A stretch of 64,000 nt of DNA, taken from positions 24,170,303-24,234,302 of the forward strand of contig NC_087069.1 of assembly GCF_963678635.1 (NCBI RefSeq), written 5' to 3'. Shown here in pieces: positions 22,043 through 33,902 of this stretch. Source of the stretch: Symsagittifera roscoffensis. Its lineage: Eukaryota; Xenacoelomorpha; Acoela; Convolutidae. Under the pieces are notes generated by a model. That model made no database searches. It saw only the letters and a program-made list of their open reading frames with translations, and was not told where the DNA came from. Every line of letters starts with the position of its first letter. Position 1 is the first letter of the stretch. The position numbers were made by a program, and so were the translations under genes.

Positions 22043-22726
22043 CTACCTCAAGCGCTCAATTTCGTGACCCTGCTTTTTGTTGCAGTCTTCGAACAATCTT
22101 TTCCACATGTCCCGATCGTCCTCCATAATGAGTATAGTTTTGGTCATCTCGTCCAGCTCCCTTTTCGTCCTTTCCAGTTCATCCTTCATCCCTTCCAGAT
22201 CTTGCATGATTTGGTTCGTCTGAACCTTTTGTTCTACTTTCGCCCTCTTTGGTGGCACAGCTGCTCTCAGTGGTGAACCAGACGAGGCAGCCTCGCTGTT
22301 CATCTCCTGATGCATTCTCGTCAGCCCAGGTTTGGGCTTGGAGGGCATAGGCATTTCACCTGATTGGTAAGTCCTAGGACTTCCCAATCCAGGCTCATTC
22401 GCCAAGTCACTCCCTGAGAGAGCCCCGTTTCTCCACCTCATCACTCTCATGTTCGGGCGGTCTAGTACTCCCCTCTCTCCATATGCTGCCATCAACATGA
22501 CTTCCGTGGGGCGGTCCCCACGGTTGTCATGCCCCAAGATGTTGATCAGGGCGGTCTGCAACATGACTACCTCTGGGTCCTCCAGAGCAAAGTCTCGATC
22601 CATCAGCCGACGATAGATCGCTTCTATCATCGGTCCTACATATGCCTCTGCCAGGTCCGTCAATTCAACCAGGTTGAAATTGTCCATTCTGTTCTTCAAA
22701 TTCGATTCGATTTGATTTGATTTCAA
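22043..22726 (-). pseudogene. Coiled-coil ORF2 N-terminal region (B)
   Basis: This 227-residue frame starts MKSNQIES, with an internal MDNFNLVELTD at 22,684 matching the start of A's frame, so the true start may be the internal Met. Residues 150-227 form a charged heptad-like coiled coil (ELERTKRELDEMTKTILIMEDD). A stop after EIERLR ends it, whereas in A the frame continues into the SGNH domain. Confidence 0.6.
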
Positions 22727-23110
22727 AGTTTTGACTCAAGTGAGCAATTAAAAGATCAATCAGGATCTAGAAAAGAAGTCACAAATATCACACTTGTCAG
22801 TTTCTCCTTAACAGATATCGTTAAAATTTGCTTAAAAACAGTTCAGATAAAAAGATACTTATCGTAAAATTTAATAAAATCAATCGGTCTCTAAAATTTT
22901 GGAATTTGACCTAAGATTGGACAGTCCAAACTTTGGATCTATTCCTAAGATCATCATTCAATTGTTCATGGTCACTAACTCCTTCTTAACCAAGAGCTTA
23001 ATAACATAACAAATAACATAACATAACACACACTACACACAACTTAGTCTTTTAGCCCAACACCCTCTTGCACGTCACTCAGCCTATACTTAGGTAATAT
23101 TCTTATGTAA
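22727..23110. other. Pol-ORF2 spacer (B), with TTGGACAGTCCAA palindrome
   Basis: This non-coding stretch is conserved with the spacer at 43,629-44,019 in A. It includes the perfect palindrome TTGGACAGTCCAA at 22,917-22,929 and a run of ACATAACATAAC-type repeats near 23,000. It lies between the macro-like domain and ORF2 and may hold a promoter or splice signal for ORF2. No consensus can be identified with confidence. Confidence 0.5.
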
Positions 23111-24516
23111 TTATACTCGTATATTAGTATCAGAGAATATCACTTGTACAAGCGCGTACAATTCCCGAGGATGCAGTCGTCCTCTGTTTGGATCGTACAC
23201 TAGAAGCGAGAGCTCCTTCACGTCCATTTCCACAAGGAAGTCCCTCAGCCTCGTCAAGGACAAGACTAGGTTCTCTGGGTCCACGTGCTGCTTCTCCGTC
23301 GCCCTCGTTACTAAGAAGCATAGGTATTTTCCCGGTATCTGTGACGCCGCCGGAGGTAAGGCCGCTACGCCCCCTATCCCTGGTCTTTGCTTCCAAAGGA
23401 ATTCCACGTTTTTGTATTCTCTCTTAAAATCTGCCGCTAACGCTGTCCTAAAACTCATGTCTGCTGTGATTGCTATCGCACATGTTCTATTTGTGAGTAT
23501 GAAATCACAGTCTGTTAGTATTATGTTACTTGAATATTCATTTGGTAAGTTAAAATATGACTCAACTACCCTCCCTATTTCAGGTTTCTTAGGTTCTTCG
23601 CCTGTCTCTGCTTCTAAGTCTCCTGTTTCTCTTGCTACTCCTAATTTTTTTATTATCAAGTTTTCAGTGTGGGTAAGTCCTAGCCCCACTCCCCGGACAA
23701 AAATATCCATCGACGTCCCCGTCGATCGCTTACCGGGTATCAAGTCGAGATTAGAAGCTGGAATGAGTAGTTGTCCTTCCTGGGCAGCCCAGGAAGGATC
23801 ATTTCGTTCGGTCTTGATGTATTTCATGCTTTCACGATCTACTTCTTGAATCGTGACGCTGGTCTCCTCTGGGTCCGACGTCATTTCGTTCAGCCCTTCT
23901 AAGACACGCAGGTTCGTCAAGTCTTGTTCATATGACTGCTGTTGCTCGTCGTCGAATTCTACCTCGGGTTTCGGCCGGTCGTCGACCCACTCATCGTCGT
24001 GATCATCGACCATGTCAATGTCTTGTGACACAGTTATTTCTTCTGGCCCTACTACTTCTTCCACTATCTTCTTCAGATCTATCCTATCCACTACAAAGTC
24101 GTCACCGCAAGGATTATATTTCTTTCTTGGTCTTGTCCCGTCCTTCTGACGAGTCTGTATCGTGAACGGAAGATCCGGTTCCAAGTTCTTGGGAACCTCT
24201 ATCTGTGCGGATCCTGCCAATCCTCCTCTGCATAGGGTAAGGTTTCATCGTCCGCTTCGATCACCTCGTTTGGATCCAGGTCCAGCGGTGTATTCGTTCC
24301 TTCCTTCACGACTTCGTTTCCATCGTTCTTCTCCCTGGTGCCCTTCTCGTTGACCTCACAAGCAGGATCCATCATTAGATAATCCCCTTCTTCCATGTCT
24401 GCAGGTATACACCAGTCTTCTGTCGATGGGTTGTGTGGCTTAATGTTCTCGTAGTGGGCGGCTCGGCCAGTACTCAGTCTAAAAAAGCGTTCCTCCTGGT
24501 GCACTTCTAAAATCAT
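23111..24516 (-). pseudogene. Integrase GPF tail, acidic linker and macro-like domain (B)
   Basis: The frame at 24,199-24,516 carries the end of the integrase GPY/F-type module (FFRLSTGRAAHYENIKPH) and an acidic linker. The frame at 23,111-24,220 continues the linker and holds the macro-like domain in its last 130 residues: ILTDCDF, ITADMSF, GIGGVAALPP, GKYLCFLVTR and VYDPNRGRL. A TAA replaces the Tyr codon after DTNIRV, removing the final dozen residues found in A and C. Frameshifts also separate it from the catalytic core. Confidence 0.75.
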
Positions 24517-24536
24517 GAAGGGTCCCCTCCACTTTT

Positions 24537-26318
24537 TTAGGAGCTTTTTCGTCCCTTTCGGTGGTATAACGTTCTGAAATACCCATACTTAGTCTCCCAC
24601 CGAGTAATTTTTTGCACCAGCTGCTTTCTTGTCGAATCTTTTCCTCTGCCTTGCCTGTGCTTGCTGAGTATTTCGTCTACACAAATGTTCAACTCCTGTT
24701 GACGTCTGATCACATCCTTCACGTAAACCTGTGGAGACGTTTTCTTTCCCTCATATTCTGGGTAGAAAAAGGTTAAGGGTGAAGACTTTTCGTGTCCCGT
24801 TAGCATCATGTGTGGACTGACTCCGGTGGTGGAGTGTTGCGTGCTGTTATAGGCTCCCATCACCTGTGGAAGGTATCTGTCCCAATCGGTCATGTACCTG
24901 GAACAATATACCCTCAGCATCGACGCTAACGTCCTATTCTGTCTTTCCACTAAGCCATTCGTCTGAGGGTGGTATATCGTCGAGTGAGCCTGAGCAACCT
25001 GTGAGCGTCTCATAAGCTCTTTCGTAAGCTCTCCTACGAAAGCTGTTCCATTATCCGATTGAAGCGTCATCGGACAACCATGTCTCGCTATCCACGTATT
25101 GATCAGGTGGTCGCATGTCTCTTCCGCCGAGGTAGTTATGCAGGGCACGGCCTCTGCATACTTCGTAAAATGATCTATCATGACCAACACCTGATTATGA
25201 CCACTGTCTGTCATGCATATCTTCTGGTGATCTATCTGCACCACCTCATTGAATTCAGACGACTCGATCGATTGTAAAGGAAATCGCAACTTCCTTGGAT
25301 CCTTGACCTGTTGGTATGACAGACATGCTGTTACCCACTTCTTGCATGCTTTTTTCATTCCAGGCCACTCAAAGCGCTTCAGGATCATCTGATATATTTT
25401 ATCGATCCTCTGATGGCCCATCTGATCATGCGACCTGAATAATAGTTCTGTCTGATAGAGCTGCGGTAACACTATCGCGTTATACTTGTATAAGACTCTG
25501 TCTTCCTCTCTTCTTTTGCAAGCCACAATCCTGTCCTTGTTCAAATATAACCTCCCTTCCTTCTGCATGAAGTACTGTCTCAGGATGCGATAACCCTCTT
25601 CCTCGAGGTCCCCTTTATCTGGAGAACCATTCTCGATCCACCTTTTCAGGTTGCTTGTCATGCGATCATTTCTCTGCGCCCTTAGAAGATCCGAGAGTCT
25701 GTATCTCGCCTTTAAGTACGTCTTCATGACCCTCATCTGACTATTCAGCTCGTTGGGCTGGTGTGTGTCTTCTTCCATCTTAACGCACCAAATCTTCGCC
25801 AGTGGCTGTGTTTCTTGCTTGAACGGCTGAAGATCAGTCCTGACTACTTCTTTTCGTGACAACAGACTTATCGACCGCTTCGATACCGCTATTGTCTCCA
25901 AATCATCCGCTGCGTTGTCAAAGACTCTTTCGCTTGGTATAAGGTAGCGATCACTGTCAGGATCCTGGTACACCTCTCTGTCCAGATCCCTTGCACGAGT
26001 CTCCACTAGTAGTGTGTGGATTGCATATTCTGACAGTTCTGATCCCGAGCTCGAGTTCCTGTCTGAATAGGTGTCAATTCCTGAGTTTTGGGAGTTGTCA
26101 TTTGTTGAAGAGTTTGTGATGGAGTCTGCACGCTCCTCCAGATCATGTCTTTGCCTTCTTCGCATCCATCTGAACTCCCCGGACAAAACCTTGTTCTCCA
26201 GGTCCTGTTTCTCATCAGAGATTTTTTGATCTATCTCAGACTCCCCGGACAAACTTTCCTGTCCCGGGTGTTGATCTTGTGCTCGCTGGCTCCTCTCATC
26301 GTTCATCTCCCCGGACAA
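24537..26318 (-). pseudogene. Integrase (B), catalytic core intact
   Basis: This 593-residue frame covers the pre-integrase linker with three SGE boxes, then the zinc-binding HHCC set (SHDQMGH ... CLSYQ; the last Cys is changed to Tyr). The core has all three acidic residues: VVQIDHQ, LQSDNGTAF and HPQTNGLVERQ. It is shifted out of frame before the GPF module. A lacks the first Asp through a 98-bp deletion, so B preserves what A has lost. The zinc-site change and frameshift make B's protein nonfunctional as it stands. Confidence 0.9.
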
Positions 26319-26319
26319 A
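26174..26319 (-). repeat. Three PPT-like boxes at 66-nt spacing in pol of B
   Basis: TTTGTCCGGGGAG (minus strand) occurs with its plus-strand start at 26,175, 26,241 and 26,307, exactly 66 bases apart. Each encodes LSGE or MSGE. The sequence between boxes is not repeated. In A the same positions are 47,021, 47,087 (one base changed) and 47,153 (changed). Confidence 0.7.
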
Positions 26320-26348
26320 CAGTCTTGCAGCAGGTTTTGTTCTACCTT

Positions 26349-27456
26349 TTAACCTTCTTTATCCTGGTCCACAAAGGTGACGGTTTTCCATCGCGTACCG
26401 CTTCCCTGTTCTTTCCGTCCGTAAGAAGTACTGGCTAAAATCTCGTGGGGTATTGAGGTTACTAGTTGCTGAACTATTGTCCTACAATCCCTCTCGTTCT
26501 CTTCGTGTTGTGGTCTGGACGGCATGATCTTCACCTTCTCACTGACTGTTAGCGATGCCACTGCTGCTGTCCACTCGGGGTCATCTCTGGTCACTTCTCT
26601 TTCTAACAATCCACCCAGCATCCGCATCACTTGCGGTGTGACCTGCACCGTTTTATCAAATAATGAGAGGCTGTTTATGTTCATGCGAGAGAGTTCTTGC
26701 TGGACCAGATTCGTGCGCAGCAACAGATCCAAGGGGACCGGGTCCTCCTTGGATAGGATCTTTATCTCGGCTGCTTTCTCTACAGGTAACTCAGGGTGTC
26801 CTGGAATTGGATGTCCAGACTTGTTCAACCATCTCGTTAAGGGAAGCGCTTCATAGGTTTCTTTGTCCAGAAACGAGAATCCCTCCTTTGTTTCTGCCTG
26901 ATTGGCTTGCTTCTGCTCCAATCTTTCATAGAACTGTTTTCTTGCTGAGGCTGTCAGCATTCTGGTTTTTATCACGCATTTTGTGTTCATTTATCATGTG
27001 GTAGCCATCCAATCTCACTATCCATCTACCAATGCAACTCTGATCCATCGAGTAGGTCTTCAACCAGGATAACGCTCTGTTGTCCACGCGTAACTTGAAG
27101 GGAGCGCTCCCCAAGTATGCACGGTACTTTTCCACGAAAGTGACTACTGCAAACATTTCTGCTTTCGGTGCGCCATATTTCATCTCTGTGTCACTCAAAA
27201 CCTTGCTGCCGTATGCAATGGGACGGAGAACCGTTCTTCCATTCCATTCCTGCTCTTGATGCAATAATCCTAAAATGGCTACTACCGATGCGTCTGTATC
27301 AAGAACATACATGCCCTTTTCTGTAGGCATGCCTAGCACTGGCGCTTCGCACAGTTTCCGCTTTATGCTCTCGAAGGCAACTTCTGCTTCATCGCTCCAT
27401 TCGAACTTTTTCCCTTTGTTGCGCATCAGCTTCTGCATCGGATACACCTTGTCCAC
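26349..27456 (-). pseudogene. RNase H and Pol linker (B)
   Basis: The frame at 26,926-27,456 carries YVLDTDASVVAI, KAEMFAVVTFVEK and LRVDNRALSWLK, the RNase H acidic residues. The frame at 26,349-26,990 carries FLDKETYEALPLTRWLNKSG and the 200-residue linker, ending at a TAA near 26,349 where A reads on. They overlap in different frames, so a shift separates them. Confidence 0.8.
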
Positions 27457-27534
27457 ATATCCTTTTATGATTTTCCGGTAGTAATTGGCAAACCCTAGGA
27501 AGCTCAGGAGCTGTGTGTCCGTTCTGGGAGCCTT

Positions 27535-28538
27535 TCATGTCAACACTGCTTCTACTGCTTCCGGGTCCGGCCTCACACCATGCCTGTCTACCATTCTTCC
27601 CAAGTACTTGATTGAAACCCTAAGGATTTCACATTTCGATGGTTTGCACTTCAAGCCTGCTCTTTTCATGCATCCAAAGACCTCATCGAGCCTATCAATG
27701 TGGTCTTCCAGGGTCGGTGTCGCTATGACTACGTCATCCACGTAACACATCACGAGATTCCCGTACTTCTTGGTCACTCTCGTCAAAGCCTGAGCCATCA
27801 GTCTTTGAAAATTGGCCGTTGTATTGCACAAGCCGAAGGGCATCCTCTTCCACTGGTACAACCCAATTCACACGCGAATCGGGTTTTCTCTCTATCCTTC
27901 TTCCGCAGAGGGACCTGCCAGAAGGCAGAACCCAAGTCCAATGTGGTGGAGAACTTGGCATCACCAAGCTTAGAGAGGCTCTCGTCTATTCGCGGTGTCG
28001 GGTACGCAGCTTTTATCGTTACCGCGTTCAAATGACGAAAGTCGCAACAAAACCTAAGCTGCCCCCCTTTCTTTTTCGCCATCACTACACCGCAAGCCCA
28101 TGGCAATTTCGAGGGTTCTATCATGTCGTATTCAAGCAACATCTCTATTTCCGCTCGGCACGCTTCCGACTTGTGTGGTGTCATTCGTCTCGCACCTTCT
28201 CTGTGTGGAACGGCACCTTCTTCCAGTTCAATTTTGCGTTCCACGAAGTTACAGCAAACGAAGTTTTAGCAACCGATATCCGCTTTATGTTTTGAAAATA
28301 CATCTGCAATCCGATTTAAAACGTCCGGCAATTTTTCGAAATCTCCCTCACCTGTTTTCCCTTTTAAATGTTCTATCTCTGGCAAAACCGGTTTGTCAGA
28401 TTCTAGTTCATATGACGAGGGCTGTTCCGGAAAATTCGAGCAGATTGATAAGCCGTCGTCCGTTTCGGAATTCATTGAAAACAATTTATGAATAGATTTT
28501 AATTCATTAATCCTCTTTAAATTTTTTTTTATTGGCAT
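27535..28538 (-). pseudogene. Reverse transcriptase (B), fragmented
   Basis: Three frames (28,266-28,538; 27,798-28,244; 27,535-27,861) carry the RT in order: the pre-RT linker, FCCDFRHLNAVTIKAAYPTP and STTLDLGSAFWQVPL, then MPFGLCNTTANFQRLM and CYVDDVV. The YVDD box is intact, but the domain is split by two shifts and carries substitutions at positions conserved in A and C (DAYPIP to AAYPTP). Confidence 0.9.
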
Positions 28539-29369
28539 GGTAAGGACAGTCTTTCACACTATGTTTCTTCAAATTTTGCGTCTCCTCATAGTCGGTCCCC
28601 ATCGGCAAAGCGTAACCAAGCTTCTTTCCACGCTGGATTGAAACCGTGGTGTCCAGTGTGTTTAATAACACACTGACACACAGTCCGTTTCGCTTTACCG
28701 AGAAGCTCCGGCCTAAAATCACCGAACTCTGATTCTTCCGGCTACGTAAATCGCTTCTCGATTGGCGGCGGCCAGTCGGAGATTCGTTGGAATTAGATCT
28801 TCCCTCGTGAAGCCCATTTTTTTCCAAGTTTTTATCGGCATCACACTCACTACAGCTCCTGTGTCCAGAAGCCCTGTGACTCCGATTTTCGTTCCGTTGG
28901 TGTCGAGCAGATGTGCGGTCACATCTGGTTCATACCTAATGTGTACTGCATCTTGTTCCATCATGGCGTCATGGCCTATCCTGCGGACTTTGAATTCCTC
29001 CTCATCCAAATAGATCTGCCCCATTTGGTCACTATCTGTTGTTACATAAATCCTAGTGTAGATACTGATTCCATCCACGTTCAGCATCACTTGATACGGC
29101 CCATAGACCTCCAGGTAGCGTCTATGAAATTTCTTCATGCGAAGGCCACCCGTTGTTAGTAGTGCTCGCACAGCTCTCGACTCAGTGCGTGGCTCCACCT
29201 GCCTCAGATAATCTGCATATGTGTCCAAATGCATCAAAGTGAACTCGGATGGTTCACTCAGATTTCTGATTACCTGATGTCCAGCCACTGAGATTATCGA
29301 CTGTATCTTGCTTCCTTGTGGTACCATGCCGATCCTCTGACCGGAGATCACATTAAGTTTCAAGCTCAA
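28507..29369 (-). pseudogene. Aspartic protease region (B)
   Basis: The frame at 28,719-29,369 contains GLLDTGAVVSVMP. Soon after, the sequence differs from A by a deletion that removes the MGGRDLW to FILGRDF region. The following frame (28,507-28,827) carries ILGRSFSVKRNGLCVSVLLNTLD. The loss removes the second conserved half of the protease. Confidence 0.8.
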
Positions 29370-32360
29370 ACTGCTTGATCTTTAGTCTCCTCGACCTCCG
29401 TTGCATCGAAGGTATTCAGTTGCTCCTGTAGTTTCTCATTTTCCAGTTCGATTTTCACTTTTTGTTCGATCTCTTTCGTCACCAGTTCCTGCTGCACTCT
29501 ATTTAGAGCATCCCTGGCGGCTGCCCTATAATCAATCTTGAAGTCATCGGCCGCAGTTGCTGGTTCCGGTTCACGTGTCTCTTCAGTTACCGCTTGCATT
29601 TTCTGCGCCGCCAGCTCTTGAGGTTTGTCTTTTCTGCGTGCCTCCGCTTCACTCAACAGGCGAGCCTTGCTGGCTTTCACTCCTGACAAAGCTTCTTCAT
29701 GCCTTGGATGCTTGATGTCTGCCACTGCATCCCAGAATTGCGGACAATCTGATTTAAAATGACCTTCCAAGTTGCAAATGAAACACCTCGGGCCAAATTT
29801 TGCAATTACTCCTCTCATGAAATCCTCATGGTCCAATTCTGACGCATCTTCGTCATCGAGGCTAAAGCCTATTGCTTTCATGCCTTGTTTGTAAGTTGGG
29901 CATGCTGACACATGATGGTCCGTTGAACTGCAATTGGCATAAGAGCGTCTTTTGTCCATATCATCCCTCGGTTTGTACCAGTTGTTCCCTTGGTTTGCTG
30001 GTCCGTTGTTAAAATTGCCATAATTGTTCTTATAGTATCCAGATCTCGAAGGAGGTTTCGACAAAAGATATTCTTTCGACTTGAGCCTCAACTCCTCTGG
30101 TGTTGGCGCATTGGTTGATAGTGGTGTGTAGTGCGTTGCCAGCATTGTCCGAAGTTCATCATTCTTCACACCATCGATGAATTGTGAGGCTACTGCCAGG
30201 TTCATCCTTCGGTTTGACTCATCCGGTTGGCTGCGGCTTCTCAGCATTCCCAAGTCATCGAGAAACTTGTCTCGTTTCATCGTTTCATCTTCTCGTTGCC
30301 TCCGTTTCTCGAAGCGCATCATCGCTTGGTGCCCCTGCACCCCTGATCCAAAACGGTTTGACAAGATTTCGAAGTTTTTCTCGGCTGTGTCACGCTGATA
30401 TTGCTTCTTGGCCATGACACAGTTCAGGGCTGTCCCTTCCAAGTTACTGGTGAGCGCACTGCATTCCTGTCTCTCCGACAAGTCCTCTTCCTCGAAATGC
30501 AGTTTCATTACCTCTATCCAGGTATCAATACAGCCATCAGATTCGTTTTTATAGCATCTTGGTTTCTTAAAGACTCTTCTGGACTTCTCACTGCGTTCAT
30601 TGGTTCTGGATAAACTTGTAAGGAATGTCTCCAAAGACCTGTTTAGGGGTTCAAATGCTGTGGCCATTGCCGTAGCATCCCTTGAGTGTCCCGCCTGAGT
30701 GTCCTCACACCTTGTCAAAGGCTCTGTATGCGGTGCATCCCTGCAATCCGAAACGCCGTGAGTGTTTCCCCCTTGGCCCACATGACTCCTCCCCGGGCTT
30801 GCATGCCCTCTGTTACCGGAATCACTTCTCCCAGTCGCATGTGTGCCTTGCGTTGGTCGTTCAATAGAGGTCTGTCTGTTCCCCGTTGAACTTGCTCTAC
30901 TGTTCGGGCCCCTTGTTCTATTATCCCTTGTGGCATAGCCTGATGAACTGCCCCTGCCTCTAGTGGATCCAAATGTCCTCCTCTTTTGATGGTCATTGAA
31001 GTTCACCTTCGGCTCCCTGCTGGGACCTCCCGAGTTCGGTTCCCCTTCTTTTGGTCCACTCTTGCTGCTTAGTAGCCCGTCCAACCTATCCATGATAGCC
31101 TGAGTTCGCCTCTCCATCATCGCGTCTATCTTTGTGTCAAGAGTCCCAAGAGACTGCTCTTGCTGAATTCTTCGCTTCTCCATGTCGTCTCTTAAGCGTA
31201 ACTCTCTCTGTTTCGCTTCTCTTGTCATTCGCGACAAGTTGTTCGCTTTATGCTCGTCCGTTCTTTCTTTCAAGCATTTTTTGCTCCTACCAACTTCTTG
31301 TCTATTGCAGTTTATTTCTTCCCGCAGACTTTCTCTTTCAATGTGAACTGCTCTTTCTTGTTCACTCATTCTTATGGACATCTGTTCATTTTGTTCTCCT
31401 AAACTGTCCACTATGTTGTTCAAGGCTTCTTCTAGTGCTGCCCCGTTATCCACGAGTGGCGTCACTAGTGGCGGTGTAACCCTGTCGGTCCCAGGTAGCT
31501 TCGTGCTGGTCGAGATTCGGGCCTTGACTCTCTGACTCGACGTCTTTTCATTAGCCACCTCAGGATCCGCCAATGCGTTGCCTAGCCCTCTGTTTCTACT
31601 CTCCCCAGTTTGCGGCTCTGAATTTGTCATAATCGCGAAGCCTCTCGACTGGCCCGGTGTGTTTACCTCTTTGCTTATCGTTCTCACCACACCAAATTTG
31701 TCCATGGTTCCATTCTCTCTTTCGACGTATGCCTCATTCTCCTGGGTCGAACTATTGAGGCTCACTTGAGATCCAAAATCCACTTGCTCTTCTTCGTCCT
31801 CCTCCTCCTCCTCCTGGAATTCACCTTCATTTCCTGTGCCCACCCCCATGGTGAATGGAAAGATGTTTCCTAAGGTGTTCCTCATTCTTTCTGAGAACGA
31901 TGATGACGTTGTTTGTTTCTCAGTCCCGCCTGCCACCATGGTGTTGTCTGTTGGAGATTTTCTAGTTGCCGCTATTTCAGTTGAGATGTCGGACAGTTCC
32001 GACATCTCCTCTCGATCCAATGTCCCGGTGGAAGTGGCAAAATCATGGCCTTGGTCTACCGGAGTAGATTCACTCGCCAGCCTTCTGCCTCTCCCTTCCA
32101 GTCCATGTATTTCCTGGTTGTCGTTCATGGCATGGTCCGTATTGACCTCCACTTCTAACAGTTTTTTTTCGCTCTTCTGAGGTCTTCTGACTCCTTAATT
32201 CAACCATTCTGCCTGAAACCGTCTCCCCTTTGTCGGTCCGGGCTCGTTTGATCCAATCCACAAAAGGGTCGGTCATTGTTTTTCTTTGCTTTTTAGGTAT
32301 GAATTTCCCTGAGCTATTACCTCGTTTAGGTATCCTTGACTTGTCTAGACTCATTCTCAA
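29366..32360 (-). pseudogene. Gag polyprotein (B), frameshifted near the start
   Basis: The N-terminus (32,070-32,360, MRMSLDKSRIPKRG) is separated from the 928-residue main frame (29,366-32,152) by a shift in a run of eight T at about 32,161-32,168; A lacks this homopolymer. The main frame holds the acidic/Ser-rich region, coiled coil, capsid-like core (DGCIDTWIEVMKLHFEE) and two zinc knuckles. The first knuckle has lost its leading Cys (YANCSSTDHHVSAC); the second, CFICNLEGHFKSDC, is intact. The frame ends at a shift before protease. Confidence 0.9.
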
Positions 32361-32983
32361 TTTGTTACTTCTTAATGCCTATACACTTAATTCGATTGCT
32401 AGTGAACTTATAGTTTGATTACCAATAATAATGAAACACAATAAATTTAACAAGATTCTGTAAAATAGTGACCAAAAATCCCTGTATGTTATCAGAGTAC
32501 AGTTTGTATATAATTTATTCACACTAACCGATTATCGGTCGTAAGATTTGAGAACTAGCACAATATGATGTTATCAGTCAATTTAAAAATAGTGTACTCA
32601 CTACCCAATCAAGCACAGTTTATGTAGACCTAAAATCAAAAACAAAAGAAAAAATATATCATGACAGAATATGAATACCTCTATAAAAAAACGTATGTGT
32701 ATTGTATTTTTAGTCGGTCGCAGTACAATAGTCGAACTTGTCTTTTAAAGAAAAAGCTTTCCCTGCTTGGTGCTGCACCAAACAGACAAAACTTTGAAGG
32801 CAGTAATTTTCTCAAGTGGGCTTCTATTGCACCCACCGAGTACTGTGTTACCTATCAGCCTTCGGACTGCCCGAGGTGGACCTACTACAATCCTCAGGGC
32901 GGTCATTTTTCACATAAACGTATTGGGTTTCAATCCACACTAATGAATTACGCTCTTTTTAGTTCAGACTTAGTGTCGCGAAT
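32361..32983 (-). other. Leader between LTR and Gag (B)
   Basis: About 620 non-coding bases are clearly conserved with 53,284-53,905 upstream of A's Gag. On the minus strand it begins ATTCGCGACACTAAG directly after the LTR edge. That is where a primer-binding site is expected, but it lacks the usual TGG start, so the tRNA cannot be named. It contains no conserved open frame. Confidence 0.6.
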
Positions 32984-33902
32984 TGTAACATTCGCCCGGA
33001 AGATACATATCGACGGATAACAAAACTAAGTCTTAAGACGACTGGCTAGCGTCTAAACAGAGCTTTGCATGTTTTTCACCGTCTCTACCAAGCCAGTACT
33101 TTTCGGTGGTCTTTTCTAACATCGGGTCGACAAAAACGTTACTGTTCTCCGGCTTCGACCAGAACGCTCAAATTAACTGAATTATATGCAAAAATAGTGA
33201 GCTCATGGCTGGGTCTCAGTATCCCCAGACCACGAGGTCACTCCTAAAAACAGGGCTACTACTTATTATATTACTATTGTTTTTGTTCAGTAGATGAAAA
33301 TCATCATCTCCATCGAAGATGGATCAACCCTTTCCCCCCCAACTCTTAGCACCTCATCCTTGTCAAAACTAATCCAAATATCAACTAAATTCAAGTCAGG
33401 ACATGACAGGATGCTAAAAGTTCATATGAGTCAATAAAAGTTTTCCGTCCCGAGACCCTTCCGGTTTCTTGAATCCGCTGAATCAAGCCCGTTGATTTTG
33501 ATTTCTTCCTAATCCGGAAGGCTGGTTTCTTACCCTTCACCGTTGTTTGCAACGGCCTTGCTACTATTGTAGCAGCACAATAGTTGCAACTCGGAACGTT
33601 CTCTGCAATCTGCTGCTGTTTTTCAATCACGATTGTCGTTGTTATCGTCAGCGCAACTAATGTTGTTGTGTTTTTTCACTAATTTTTTGTTAAAAATGGC
33701 CGTTTCAGCATTTCTCAGAAATGTTACGACATCACTTCGAAAATTTAAAATTTCAAAATAGCAGAATATCTTGACCTTCACCGTTCTACTAATCATCCGA
33801 TTAACGTCGTTAATCCTTCAAAATCACTAACTCGGAAGGCTTGCTGCTAAAAATTCGAAGTCTGCACAAATTGCATTTTGGCCATTCTGGTCGAATGTCA
33901 CA
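32984..33902 (-). repeat. LTR shared by A (3') and B (5'), 919 bp
   Basis: The plus-strand edges are TGTAACATTCG and CGAATGTCACA, an 11-base imperfect inverted pair with the TG...CA ends typical of LTRs. The copy at 56,257-57,145 is almost identical except for a 30-base gap near 33,440. On its right is A's 3' region with a purine-rich tract (minus sense). On its left is B's leader. One LTR therefore serves both elements. In other places the same sequence is followed by a 2.35-kb block, so the complete LTR might be longer (see findings). Confidence 0.8.

Larger units (their letters stand above)
16614..33902 (-). mobile_element. Ty3/Gypsy-type giant retrotransposon B, degraded and 3'-truncated
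   Basis: B is collinear with A from the LTR at 32,984-33,902 through Gag, Pol, the macro-like domain, the coiled-coil/SGNH frames and part of the long unknown frame. It carries many frameshifts and stops. Inside the long frame there is an internal deletion of roughly 0.5 kb near 16,836, relative to A, and the homology ends at about 16,614. B has no 3' LTR of its own in the window. Its 5' LTR is the same physical copy as the 3' LTR of A. Confidence 0.85.

Noticed and set aside
32661-33020. Plus-strand frame in B leader matching 53,586-53,804
   Set aside because: Similarity reflects the duplicated leader; the frames end at different places and run against transcription.
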